Position numbers and translations under genes: made by a program
Assembly (NCBI GenBank): GCA_037126765.1
Contig: JBBCBC010000024.1
Coordinates: 20,061,554 to 20,125,553, forward strand
Reading direction: 5' to 3'
DNA length: 64,000 nucleotides
Source: Stenogyne calaminthoides
Taxonomy: Eukaryota > Streptophyta > Magnoliopsida > Lamiales > Lamiaceae
Notes under the pieces: model-generated
Told to the model about the DNA's origin: nothing
What the model saw: only the letters and a program-made list of their open reading frames with translations
Database searches by the model: none
Shown here: positions 21,448 through 31,978 of the stretch, piece after piece
Layout: each line of letters begins with the position of its first letter
Position numbering within the stretch: position 1 is the stretch's first letter

Positions 21448-21776
21448 TTATTCAGCGCCAAGTACCTCAAGCTTGTTAAGGTGAGCCATCATCTGGAGAA
21501 TGTGCTCCCTTACGGGCGTTCCCTCCACCATTTTCATAGAGATCAAGTCCCTCATGGTGATCTGATGAGCCACACGGTTCTGATGTTGAAACATCGCTTT
21601 AAGACTAGTCATGATGTCTGCAGCGGTCTTAACGTTTTGGTGTTGATGTTGCAACACATCTAACATTGAAGCCAAGATGGTACACTTTGCCATTTCATTG
21701 GAACGCTCCCAGTCAGCATATGTTTTTTTAACCGCTTTAGTTGACTCATCATTTGGCTTTTCTGGTTTAGGTGTAG
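21448..21776 (-). pseudogene. A1 gag, capsid region
   Basis: Open frame with TYADWERSNEMAKCTILASM and RDLISMKMVEGTPVREHILQ, matching A2 gag (51285-52007). It begins where the full-length B element is inserted, and the N-terminus of gag continues at 36517-36643 on the far side. The residues of the longer open frame beyond 21776 come from the B LTR. Confidence 0.88.
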
Positions 21777-23337
21777 TGTAGGTCCCGAACGGGTTTAGTG
21801 AGGGCAGAAGTCTAGAGGGGAGGGGTGAATAGACTTCTGAAAACTTTTTGTGCAGATCAGGTGTAAGGGCGCTTAATTTGATCGAGTGCAAAATGTGAAT
21901 CGATTTGGGTGATAACCAACTTACTAATCGCTGAAGGCGATTTAGTTCGAACTATCGGTTTAACTCGATGTGTGCGGAAGCTTAAGTTTTACCCGTGAAA
22001 AAACCAGGTTTTTATAAATCGATTCCAAAGTTAGTGTTTTAACCAAATGATCAAGTGTCAAGCTTGATCGGATCGTAAGCTTGGTGCTAATGATCTCAAC
22101 TTAGAATATGTATGCTTTTTAAAGGTTGTGTGCAATTGTGTAGACAGCTAATCAAAGCGGCAAAGGCACACAAGATTTATAGTGGTTCGGACAAACCATC
22201 CTACATCCACTCTTCCCTATCACAAGGGGGCACTAACTTAACCAACTCGAACTTAGTTTTATGTGTTAGTTCAACACAAAGACAATCGACAGATATTTAA
22301 GGAGTTCTCACTCAACCGATCCTGTAAATCGTAACTAGAAACCCTAGTCTCGAATCTTGCTAAACAACTTAACCTAACTTGGGTTTGGATAAGATTGTTT
22401 TGGTTCCAACTATGAAATCTTTTCTAGTGTTTAAGGTAGCCTATCAGCTAGATGAAAAGATTTCTATGCTAAGAACTTATGGGATGAACACTTAATAAAA
22501 TAATCTTCTTGATCGTGTTCTTCGTATGAAAATCGATAATTGCTTGAGCTTCTTGATTGTTCAGTGTTTCCGTGTTTCACTCTGAAGTGTGATCCCATAT
22601 TTATAGACCTTGAAATCAAAGAGCCGTTGGAGAGCAATTTGAATTTCAGGCTATATTAGGTAGGTTTGCAGGATTGATGTGACGTGCTTCAGGAACGGCA
22701 TGCCCGAAAGCTTGAACTTGTATTTTATAGCCATTAGAGAGAGCAGCATCGAATCCCTTACTTGTCGGCTCTGATCATACGTGTCTTGTTCTTATTGGTT
22801 GAACAGATGCACTTTTCAGTGTTGTTCTTCCAACTAACGTTGACATTCTTCTTGTTCAGATCATAGACGTATGATTAGGTGAAGCATCGATTCTCCGGTG
22901 AGTGACCTCGATCGAACAGAATCGATCGACCTACGATGGAGTCTTCTGGTGCCGGTTGACTTAGCTTCAACTAGCAGACTCGGCTGATGTAGGTCTTCTG
23001 GTCTGATCTTCTGAAAGTCATCTGATCTTCAAGTATTCTGAGTTTGAGCTTCATGACTTCAGCTGAGATGTCTGACTAGATCAGATCGATCTGATCTTCT
23101 GTTCTTCTCTAGCATTCTGGCTTGTCGGATATCAGCTGTTCTTTGGATCTTCAGATCTGACTCATACATATTGAGGTTCCCCCTCAATATGTGACCTATC
23201 TATTACATCGCTTATTCTATACAAAGAATTATCAACCGGTATTCTATAATTAGTAATATAAACATCACCAACTAATGTGTCCGACCGTCCTATTATATGT
23301 GTTTCGAACTTTTATCAAAACTATAAATTTCCCAACA
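21777..23337 (-). mobile_element. Element B, 3' LTR
   Basis: 1,561 bp. The plus strand reads TGTAGGTCCCGAACGGG at its start and AAATTTCCCAACA at its end. It contains the C-loop hairpin (21805-21839) and the purine-tract hairpin (23166-23192). Many CTG words here correspond to CCG or CG in the 5' LTR of the same element. Confidence 0.93.
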
Positions 23338-23349
23338 ATTTCCCTTTTT
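23338..23349 (-). other. Element B polypurine tract
   Basis: The minus strand AAAAAGGGAAAT lies immediately before the 3' LTR start TGTTGGG, as required for plus-strand priming. Confidence 0.85.
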
Positions 23350-23539
23350 GATAAAACCAAAACACCGAGAAAACAAAACACAGCTTGATAAATATAGAAC
23401 AATAAAGAGCACATAATCGTAAGACAATGAGATTTTGTCTTAGGATCGAAAATAAACTTTTCTCATTAGATATGTCGATTACATGTTACATCGTAAAAAG
23501 TTTGAATTTAAAAACAAATGATCCTCGAGAAGTCTTCGA

Positions 23540-24427
23540 TTCTTCACTCTTTAGGCTTGTATCCTTCGCATCTCTTTTGATCTTGAGGTACGTTGAAAAA
23601 TCTGATATAGTTTCCATTTGACATCATTGGTCCGCCGAGGATCGCTTATGTGCGCGTTTTGCTCAGATGTCAAAATAGAACCTCTCGAAATGCCAACATC
23701 AAAAAAGCCATCCGCCTTCTTCGAGTAATCCAACAGATCATACTCTTGGCGAGATATTTTTACATTGATAAGCTTTGGCCTCATTTTCCGGATACTTGTA
23801 AAATCTGGATATTTATTTTCTAACCAAATTGAGGAATTCATCATCCGGAGATTCTTCTTGGGAACAAGATTGAGGACAAAAGCATCCGAAGCCATTCACT
23901 TCGATCTTGTTCCATTCCTCAAACCTCTTAGCATGTGCGCAGCTTTTTGAATAATCTCATCAACTCTTCTTTGGCAACCGAGGTTCCGTACGATTTTCCC
24001 AAATTTTCCTTTCTTCGCTTTTCGATCTGAATCTTTTCTTCGACCTTCCGTCTCTCGCCAATTTCTCCGCCTTCTTTTTCTTCTTCGCTTTTTCTCGGTC
24101 TCTTGACAATCTTTCTTTGACAGTTTCCACGGCCATTCTTTATCGGCCCAGATGTCGGCTAGTCAGTGCTTCTTGTGACTATTTTAGTCCGAGTAGCCGG
24201 TACAGTTGTTGATGTCCCAAAGACTCGCAGCTAGCCTACCTTTTGTGATGTCCCAAAGAGCCTACCTTTCTTGCCTTTGATTTTTCAATCTTTTCAGAGA
24301 CTTAGTAGCAAAAAGAGATCTAGATGGTCTAGTCTTTGTCCATAGGCTTCAACAATGCGAATTAGATCTTCCATTGTTCGATCATGTCGATTGGTTTCTC
24401 GACCGTCCTTCCCCCTTTTTGGTTTGA
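23540..24427 (-). pseudogene. Element B env-like ORF, C-terminal part
   Basis: Frame 23551-23895 gives a 114-residue piece (for example KISRQEYDLLDYSKKADGFF). The remainder to 24427 is Lys/Arg/Ser-rich in broken frames. It sits where the env-like C-terminus should be, but similarity to the C family tail is weak. CTG and CAG are scarce and CGAT words abundant, so the frames may be unreliable. Function unknown. Confidence 0.45.
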
Positions 24428-25540
24428 TCAAAAAGCGCTGTGAGGTGGGAAGTTAGGGATCCAAAACCGATCGATATTGCCCTCGTTGAGATCTCGCAAT
24501 GATAAGCCCGAACCGGAGCGGTTAGAAGTTGAACCTTCGAGATCGCTCGATCTTGACAGATTCGATGGCGTAAGAAAATGTAAAGATCGGTTTGTCAAGT
24601 TTGTCTTCACAAATCGAGGCTTTTCGGTGAGCATCGAAAAAGAAACTTGTTGTTGATCCACCCGAATCGACTTTTGTCATCCACGGATTTTATATGATCG
24701 GCAGATACGGTGGTCACAGGTTTGAGAACCGATCTTTGATCGCTGCAATCTGGGAAATAGCCAATTCCCTTTGATCTGATATTTCTTTGAGGCCAGTCTG
24801 CCTCTGATCAGCTATAATTCCCTCAATTTCTTCTTTCAGGAGATCTTTGAAACATGATCTGATCTCCTGAAGTTGATCAGCGGTGATGTGAGATGTAGGA
24901 ATGGTATTCGTCACTTGATCGGGCCAGCTTGTTTGTGCCTCCTGGTGGTTGGTCATGAACCGCAGCAAAGACCGGTTCCACTTTCATCCAGCAGACTCCT
25001 CAGATCCTTCATTGTAGATCTCGCCAGGGGAGCTTCTTGAGCGATCTCCGGTTCGCCTTGTTCACCGAACCCTACTTCTGTGGATCGAGCTTTGACAGAT
25101 TCAAAGAGTTATCACCACCGGTGATCCTACTTTAGCAGATTTCATATCGAAATCAAAATCTGCGAAACTCATCAAGACCGCCCATCCGCTCAATAATCAT
25201 TATGAAATCTGAGAAGCTTTTTTAATCTGAGATCTCTCCGGTGAGGATCTCCATAACTTCTTCTCTAATGGCGAGGATGGGCGACGATTACGATACTTCT
25301 CATCAATTTCTCGCTCGATTTCGGTCGACCATTTTCCCCCTGTGATGGTGTTTGATGATCTAGACTCGAGAATTGTCCGCGCTCGATCTCGGGTTGATGA
25401 GATGTGGAGGGTTCTCCGTGGTGCTTGAGTGGGCGGAAGTTGTCCGATTGGCTCGACTGCGAGAGGTTCTCCTGCTGGGCAAAAGTGCCGGGTTCCACAA
25501 CAGAAGCTTTCTCGCGAATCCGATGTAGTTTCGTGTTCAA
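24428..25540 (-). pseudogene. Element B env-like ORF, middle region
   Basis: Frames 25265-25540, 24714-24968 and 24428-24661 give successive pieces of one protein. The 24714-24968 piece (ITADQLQEIRSCFKDLLKEE, then IIADQRQTGLKEISDQRELA) is predicted coiled coil from its heptad-like spacing. The pieces lie in different frames, so there are several frameshifts. The stretch is rich in Ser, Gln and Glu upstream. Confidence 0.6.
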
Positions 25541-26688
25541 GGGCGGTGTGAGAGAAGGAGAAACATGCTCAAGCAGCCCATTAGTCCGAGTGGTGAATCA
25601 CCGAGCCGGAGGAGAAGGAGATCGCTTAAGTCTCGAGCTTCTTCCTCCGAAATGAACTGGCGAGCTCGGCTTGAGAAGTCTGCTGTCGATGCTTCACCTG
25701 ATTTTTGTGGTGCAACAGACTGCTTCGGCGCCTCCTTCTTCATCGACTCATCTTCTAGCATCGAGTCATGGAGGCTTGCTTGCCTTCTTGACCTCTTCTC
25801 CCCGGCCTTTACCAGTTTTCTTTTCTTCTTCTGGGGGGCATCTGGTGTAGACGAAGTTGCTTTCTTGCTTTTTCCTTTCTTCGTCTTTGGAGGGGTTGGC
25901 CGCATATCATCGTCTGGTGGCCCAAATATGGCTAGAGTGGTGGAGAGGAATGCCTTGTAGGACTTCAGTCCATTCTGTTCCCATTTGGCCTTTGGCATTT
26001 TATCCTGTAGGATAACTGCAACCTTGTTGAGATTGCTGATTCTCTTCTTCAGACATACCTGCCTCCACTCATCAACTCCAAATTTATCATGTTCTTGGAG
26101 TAGAATGGCCTTTAGAAACCCATGCCAATTGATGTTCTTGGCTTCATCAATTATTGCAGCCATGCTGTATAGTTTGACGGATGTAAGAGCATCTGGGCTG
26201 AATGTAATACCCATAATTGTTTTTGACAAAATGTCAAACAACAATCGGTATTTCCTCTTGAGCATTGGCCTGACAAAGCCTGAAGTATGATGTTTATCAG
26301 CCTCTCTCATGAGCTCGTTTCTGATCAGCTCATCTTGATTCTCCCTGTAGTGAGCAGGCGAGATTCGTCCTTTTGGTAGGCCGAACAGACGTGTTATATC
26401 TTCATTCGTCAGTCTGATCTCTTCTCCGGTGACTGTCGAAAGTAGTTCTTCTCCTGGAGCATCTGTATCCACCCTTAAATTCCTTAGGAATTCGAGGGCT
26501 TCATACTGCATCACTGGATTGCAGTGAGCAGCACAATATTTCTCAAGTCCTGCCTTCTTCAGGATTTCCTCTATTTCCATTGATTCCGGATCCTTTGTAA
26601 CCCCAAATTGTACGAACTTGTCTTCGACAATCCTTAATGTCAGTTCCGCATAATTGCACATTATTTTACCCATACCGTGAGTGATCAT
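25537..26688 (-). CDS. Element B env-like ORF, N-terminal domain (383 codons)
   Basis: Longest intact env-like frame of element B. It begins MITHGMGKIMCNYAELTLRI. Conserved pieces include EEIRLTNEDITRLFGLPKGR, FVRPMLKRKYRLLFDILSKT and LTSVKLYSMAAIIDEAKNIN, shared with C1, C3 and 57454-57937. Around residues 265-305 there is a strongly basic region (KTKKGKSKK, then KKKRKLVKAGEKRSRR) that fits a bipartite nuclear localisation signal. No signal peptide or convincing transmembrane helix before the last 25 residues, which probably come from a frameshift. It resembles the putative plant transposon protein family (I recall PF20167; not searched). Called env-like only by position. Confidence 0.75.
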   Translation of the reverse strand: MITHGMGKIMCNYAELTLRIVEDKFVQFGVTKDPESMEIEEILKKAGLEKYCAAHCNPVMQYEALEFLRNLRVDTDAPGEELLSTVTGEEIRLTNEDITRLFGLPKGRISPAHYRENQDELIRNELMREADKHHTSGFVRPMLKRKYRLLFDILSKTIMGITFSPDALTSVKLYSMAAIIDEAKNINWHGFLKAILLQEHDKFGVDEWRQVCLKKRISNLNKVAVILQDKMPKAKWEQNGLKSYKAFLSTTLAIFGPPDDDMRPTPPKTKKGKSKKATSSTPDAPQKKKRKLVKAGEKRSRRQASLHDSMLEDESMKKEAPKQSVAPQKSGEASTADFSSRARQFISEEEARDLSDLLLLRLGDSPLGLMGCLSMFLLLSHRP

Positions 26689-28920
26689 CTACAGATAAGA
26701 TAGATTCGGTTAAAAATTGTGCATTAATACAAAGAATATCACATAAGCGGAAACTAAGAAACAATAAAGCATAATACAGGATATCATCGATTGACAAGAT
26801 CTTTAAGATCAATGGTTTTTAAAAACAAGTTCATCAAATAATCAGTAATTACCAGATTCTGTGAATTTGAAACTTAAGTAAAAGCACTTTGAATCGCAGA
26901 GAAGTAATCTGGAGAGTTTTCATAAAATAAATCGCAAGTTTGTGAATTGGAAAACTCTGGTAGGGTTTTTGATGAACCTTATAAAGATGAAGAGGGAAAA
27001 AGACAAAAGTTAGAAGATCAACCGTTTGAAATTAAACGATCCAGATTTAGCGGTTTTGATCGAATGGATGGAAAAGATGCGTACGAAAACCTTTTGGATT
27101 TAAAAGATCATTTTGTAGCAATTAATACATGTACTCCACGTCCGCATTAAATGATTTGCAGGGAATACGTCACACGTAATCGTCATGAAGAAGGTAAATA
27201 AAAACAGATAAGATCCGATAAATAAGCAAATAACAAGGGAAAAGAAAGGCGTATCTGGTTGACTGATATAGTAATCAGTCAATATACCACTTGTAGGTTG
27301 ATCTCACTTGTTGATCTTAGTTTTCTGCCTAAGCCTTATAATTTCCCAATTGTTCTTTTCAACTGATATGTTTCATTTTGTGTCTGATTTCCCTTCTGAT
27401 CCTCCTCGATCAGTTGAAGTTCCCCCTTCAACTGATATTCCTGTTTTCTCATAGACTGATATATCTGATTTGTTGAGGTTTCAAGTTCAACTGATCTTCC
27501 TTATCTGATCAGTTTCGTATGTATCAGATTTTGGTTGATCTAATCTGATTCTTCACAAGATCAAGCCAATTCTTGGGATAAGTGTTACCGCCAAAACTTA
27601 GTCTAGAATAGTAGTCTCTATTCCCTAAGTTGGCGCGATTTGACATTCGTAATTATCGTCTGTATATCTTGATATGTCAATCCACCGTAAATTTATCCAA
27701 TTATCAGTCGCGTGATTTCTACACGCTGTCCTTGTGATGCAAATTTCTCTAAAAGGCTTTTTGAAATCAAATTTGCATTTGCACCCTTGCTTGGCCTCTA
27801 TAAATTGGACCAATGTTTTACACAACATAACCCATTCACCATACTTATCTTTCTTTGTAAAAACATGCATTCTGGTGAACCCTTATTTCCGGTGAAACTT
27901 CCGGCAAACACCTTTACCCCTTTTTCAATGATTTCAGCTTCTCAAATCAACCCTGTGTGTCCCTTATCACTGGTTTCGTCGTCATCAAAGATTTCACATA
28001 CAATTGTTGCCAAGCTCCTTTACCACCACGGCGGCGGATCTGCTATCGCAACTGAGAAGACACTTCTCCTAACCGTATGCACCTTGTGTGTCTATCGTTA
28101 TGACGTAACCAGCATCAACAGACTCAGTCTGATATAAAACATGAGTTTGATATACAGTCTTGATCAGACAACAGTTGATCTTCGTATATCAACTCAATTT
28201 TTTCATGCGACACATATGCCCATAAGGTCTTTGAACCAATTTCTTGGCACATGTGCTCCATTTAACAGCTGGAGAGTCCATTGACTTCAGGTCTAAGGGC
28301 TCCTGGCTTAGAAATCCTATCAAGGCCGCTCTCGCTCCACTGGTTTTAGCTTCAGCTAGCGGCTTTAGGATTTCTTTAACGCCTCTCTCTCCCTTGTTAA
28401 GTGGGGGAAAATGAGAGCATCAGATTTAAAATCTCTCTCTCCCCTGCTCTTCTTGGGTTAGGATGAGGGTTTAAGGTTATAGGTTTAGGGTTTTCGGTTA
28501 TGACTTATGTATTGACCTCCCGGTCCTTTGTACTTGTAACTTGTAATGTAATCGACCTTGGGTCTTTATCAATGAAAAGTTCTATTATTCCATTGTTGTG
28601 TAAATTCTCTCGCTTTCTTATGCGATTGTAGGCTTTAATCATGAATCTTGCTTGTTGAATATCAATTTAAATCGACTTACAAAAGATGTAAAATAACCCA
28701 ACCGATTTAATCGATATATTCTTTTAAATTGTGCGTTTCCTTTAATCTGATAAACCTTAAATCGATCGGTTCCTTTAATCGATAACTCAGAAAAACGACG
28801 ATTTCTCACATCGGTTCCTTGATCGATCTTTCCGATCGATTGAGATACCAAACTCAATCGATTCCTTTCAAATTGTTAGTCTCTTAACCACCGGTTCTCG
28901 AGAACAATCCATCAATCATT
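26689..28920. other. Element B gap between pol and env-like ORF (2.2 kb)
   Basis: Four times longer than the equivalent gap in C1. I see no confident gene. Small frames exist on both strands (for example plus 27712-28137, minus 27625-27870) without recognisable motifs. Notable content: ACTGAT-rich sequence with a hairpin at 27409-27436, and a plus-strand stretch at 28261-28600 with TTTAGGGTTTT and a 3'-end-like AATGAAAAG context. It may hold a captured or nested fragment. Confidence 0.5.
27409..27436 (-). repeat. Hairpin exposing GGGGGAAC, pol to env-like gap of B
   Basis: ATCAGTTGAA (27409-27418) pairs exactly with TTCAACTGAT (27427-27436) around GTTCCCCC, which is GGGGGAAC in the element sense. 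It has a different stem but the same apex as the hairpin inside the B LTRs. Confidence 0.88.
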
Positions 28921-29640
28921 TTAGGTGCTTTTTTCTCCAAGATCCGTAAGCCCTAGCTCATTACACAATTCTCTGAATCTAATCTCACTAGTGGCTTGGT
29001 TAGAATATCGACTTTCAGAAATCGCCAGAATCTTTTCCATTCTCGATATTCTTCTTTTTTCAACATGATCTCTTATAAAATGGTGTCCGACATCCACATG
29101 CTTGCATCTTGTATGTAGAACAGATTCTACGAGTAATTGCAATAAAGACTATTATCGTCACGAATATAGGTACATTCTTAGCTACGATGTTATAATCCTC
29201 ACCGCCGACTAAGCCAGAGCGGTTAGGGAGCAACAACTTTCCAAAGAAACCATATATTCTCGCTTCAAGTAGATGTCGCAATCGATGTCTCCGCTTTTGA
29301 AAACCACGAGATCGGTTTTTACCTAAAAACCCGACATGTTCCCGAGGTTGACTTCCTGTCAATCTTGCAACCTCCATAATCGTAATCGTAATACCCACTA
29401 AGTCTAGATTATCATCTCGATGGGTAAAATAAACCAAGGTTTATTGTCCCCTTCAGATACTTAAGAATCCGCTTAGTCGCTTCTAGGTGGCTTTGCATTG
29501 ATTTGCTCGAAATCGCACATACACCTACCGCAAAGGTGATATCCGGTCTACTTGCGGTCAAATGCAGTATAGAGATCCAATGAGAGCCCTATATTCTTTC
29601 TCGATTTGTTTTCGACCATCCTCATCTCGATCCATCTTGA
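28921..29640 (-). pseudogene. Element B pol, RNase H domain, frameshifted
   Basis: Pieces HTRCKHVDVGHHFIRDHVEK and FRELCNELGLTDLGEKST mark the C-terminal end. Upstream, 29060-29437 and 29440-29640 are the rest of RNase H in several frames. It is recognisable only by comparison with C1 (6244-6871). Frame breaks coincide with altered CTG/CAG words. Confidence 0.75.
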
Positions 29641-30613
29641 ATCCAAATATCATAGGAATTTTGGTTTCCTTGCAATTTTGAACTCCAAACTTAGCCAATA
29701 AATTCCTAGTGTACTTTCGCTTGGCGATGAATATTCCTTCGCACTTTGCTTCACCGAGACCCGTAGTAATTCATCCGACCCATCATGGACATCTCGAACT
29801 TTCCTTGCATCGGTTTGTTGAATCTTTCACATAGACTCTTGTTAGGAGATCCAAGATGATGTCGCCCACGAGATCCGAACCATCGTAATATCTTCTCCAT
29901 CTTCTATTCTCAATAAGGTTCTCGCCAATTGCTCCTTTAGTGAACCCACTTTCGATCAAGAACCGAGAGAGTGTATCATACCAAGCTCGAGGAGCTTGTT
30001 TCAGTTATAAAGAGCTTTTCTTAAACGGTACACTTGGTTGTTCTTTTTTCGCCCGGAGGTTGTTCGACATAAACTTCCTCTGCTAGTACCCCGCTTAAAA
30101 ATGCACTCTTTACGTCCATCCGATACCACGAAGAACCCTCTCAGGGGAGGCATATGCCGTAAACGAAATGGCTTCTAGGCGAGCGATCGTGCAAAGGTCT
30201 CGTCATAATCAATTCCTTCCGATTGTGAATACCCCTTAGCAACAAGTCTTGCCTTATTTCGGTGATGACATTTTTTCATCATCTCTTTGTTCTTGAAAAC
30301 CCACTTCGTGCCAATTACGCCTTGATGATTTGGTCCGCCTACCGTTCCCAAACTTGATTTACCGAACTGTTCCAAATTTCTTCTGCGCATGGCTAGAATC
30401 CACCTTGCATCTTGTAGAGCTTCCTCTATTGTTGTTGGTTCCTTCATAGACAAATAACAAAGAATACATGGCACTTTCACCAACTCGATGTCTAGTTTTA
30501 ACTTTATCGAGATGGGTCTCGATGATCGATCGGTTGGATGACCGGTTATCCGTGTCCTTCGCTCGATTTGCGTTGGTTTGGAGAACATCATCCATTTCGA
30601 TAAAGGTTCATTA
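29641..30613 (-). pseudogene. Element B pol, reverse transcriptase, frameshifted
   Basis: Frame 30175-30591 has EEALQDARWILAM and ARLVAKGYSQSEGIDYDETF, the RT N-terminal motifs. The catalytic region (29860-30160 by comparison with C1 7080-7400) exists but is broken: the region matching YVDD at about 29870-29890 is frameshifted. RT copies RNA to cDNA; this copy could not produce an active enzyme as written. Confidence 0.75.
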
Positions 30614-31284
30614 CTAGTGACCGGGGAGTGGTGCGTGAATTATGATCCACTTGATAAGAACATGTCTCGGTGATGTTGGACTCATCATGTGTTGATGTCC
30701 GTTAGTGGGGAACTTCAGTGTTCCCCCCGAACCGGATGGTTCGATTGATACCGTCTCACCATGACGAACCTTCATCGACAGTTTTTCGTACCTTAGGATC
30801 CGAATGATCCGGTGAATCACCTAGATCTGGAATGTATCTTTTTCGGTTTCGATTCTTTTTCCTTGATCATTAGTCGATCCATTTTCTCGAGCATCGGTAC
30901 TTGTTGATCAGTACATCTTGTTCTCGAGGCGATTTCTCTTGTTCGTAAGATGCTTCATCAAAGACTACATGGGGTGTTTCTTCCACAAGTAGGGTTCGCT
31001 CATTGTAAACCCCGAAAGCCTTTGCTTTTATGAGGAATATCCTAAGAATATACCCTCATCCGACTTGGCCTCAAAAGTCTTCAACCGACTCTTCCCATTG
31101 TTGTGTATATGAAACACTTACACCCAAAAACATGGAAGTAAGAGACACGAGGTTTTCTGTCCTTCCACAGTTCATAGGGTGTTTTGTAGTGAGCCTTAGT
31201 CAGAAGACATCTGTTCTGAGTATGGCATGCAGTGTTGATTGCTTCTGCCCAGAAACGGCTTGGTATTGCATGTTCAACTAACAT
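30614..31284 (-). pseudogene. Element B pol, integrase C-terminal region and linker
   Basis: Frame 31081-31284 contains MLVEHAIPSRFWAEAINTAC and HYKTPYELWKDRKPRVSYFH. The part from 30614 to 31080 is the continuation (GYS-type block, then linker) in other frames, matching B2 39826-40239. 31080-31380 is well preserved with normal CTG/CAG content, unlike both flanks. Confidence 0.8.
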
Positions 31285-31978
31285 CGTGCGAGCAGCTTCT
31301 TTGAGAGTTCTGTTCCTCCGTTCAGCTACTCCATTTTGTTGTATGCCCTTGCAAATGATGTTTCATGTCAGATACCAAAACTTAGAGCAAAAATCAAGAA
31401 TAAAAGAGTTCGTAAATTCAGACTTTATCTCGATCCGATTTTTACTACATCGACACCCTCTTCTCATTTTGTAATCTTTTTAGCAGCTCGGGTATCTTCG
31501 TTGTCGTCTCATTCTTCTTATGTAAGAATATAACCCAGGTAAACTTGGAATAGTCATCCACGATTACCAGAGTATATTTGCGTCCGTTGAGACTGACTGG
31601 TGTAACTGGTCCAAATAGATCCATATGAAGCAGCTGCAGTACTCTGCTGGATGCCGGTCCGGGAATTCCCTTGAATGAAGCTTTGACCTGTTTTCCCTTC
31701 TGACATGCAGTACATGTCTGATCCTTTGAAAATACTTCATTCGGAAGTCCTTCCACTAGAGACATCCTTGCTATCTTATTAAGAGTTTTAAAGTTCAGAT
31801 GGCTCATTCTTTTGTGCCAGAGCCAACTGCTACTTTTGGAACTCTTGACAATCAGGCATGCATTTCTTGGGCAACTGTTCCAATCAGCTGTGTAGATCAT
31901 CCCTTTCCTTGAACCAGTTAGCAAAATCTGTTGAGTGACTCGATTCTTGATAGTGCATTGGTCACGAGAACTCAACAC
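31285..31978 (-). pseudogene. Element B pol, integrase zinc-binding domain and core
   Basis: Frame 31445-31978 includes WLWHKRMSHLNFKTLNKIAR and CTACQKGKQVKASFKGIPGP (the HHCC zinc-binding region), LHMDLFGPVTPVSLNGRKYT and VIVDDYSKFTWVIF with the first catalytic Asp. The remaining core towards 31285 is frameshifted around 31380-31500, where the B2 copy has CTGATCATG-like words and this copy has CGATCCG. Confidence 0.85.

Noticed and set aside
25565..25960. 131-codon plus-strand Ser-rich frame
   Set aside because: Antisense to the well-supported 383-codon env-like ORF of element B.
27712..28137. 141-codon plus-strand frame in element B
   Set aside because: Antisense to the element, no recognisable motif, no supporting homologue in the window. 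Left as unexplained sequence.
28481..28494. Interstitial telomere sequence
   Set aside because: Only about one and a half TTTAGGG units; too short for a telomere remnant. At most a telo-box-like motif.
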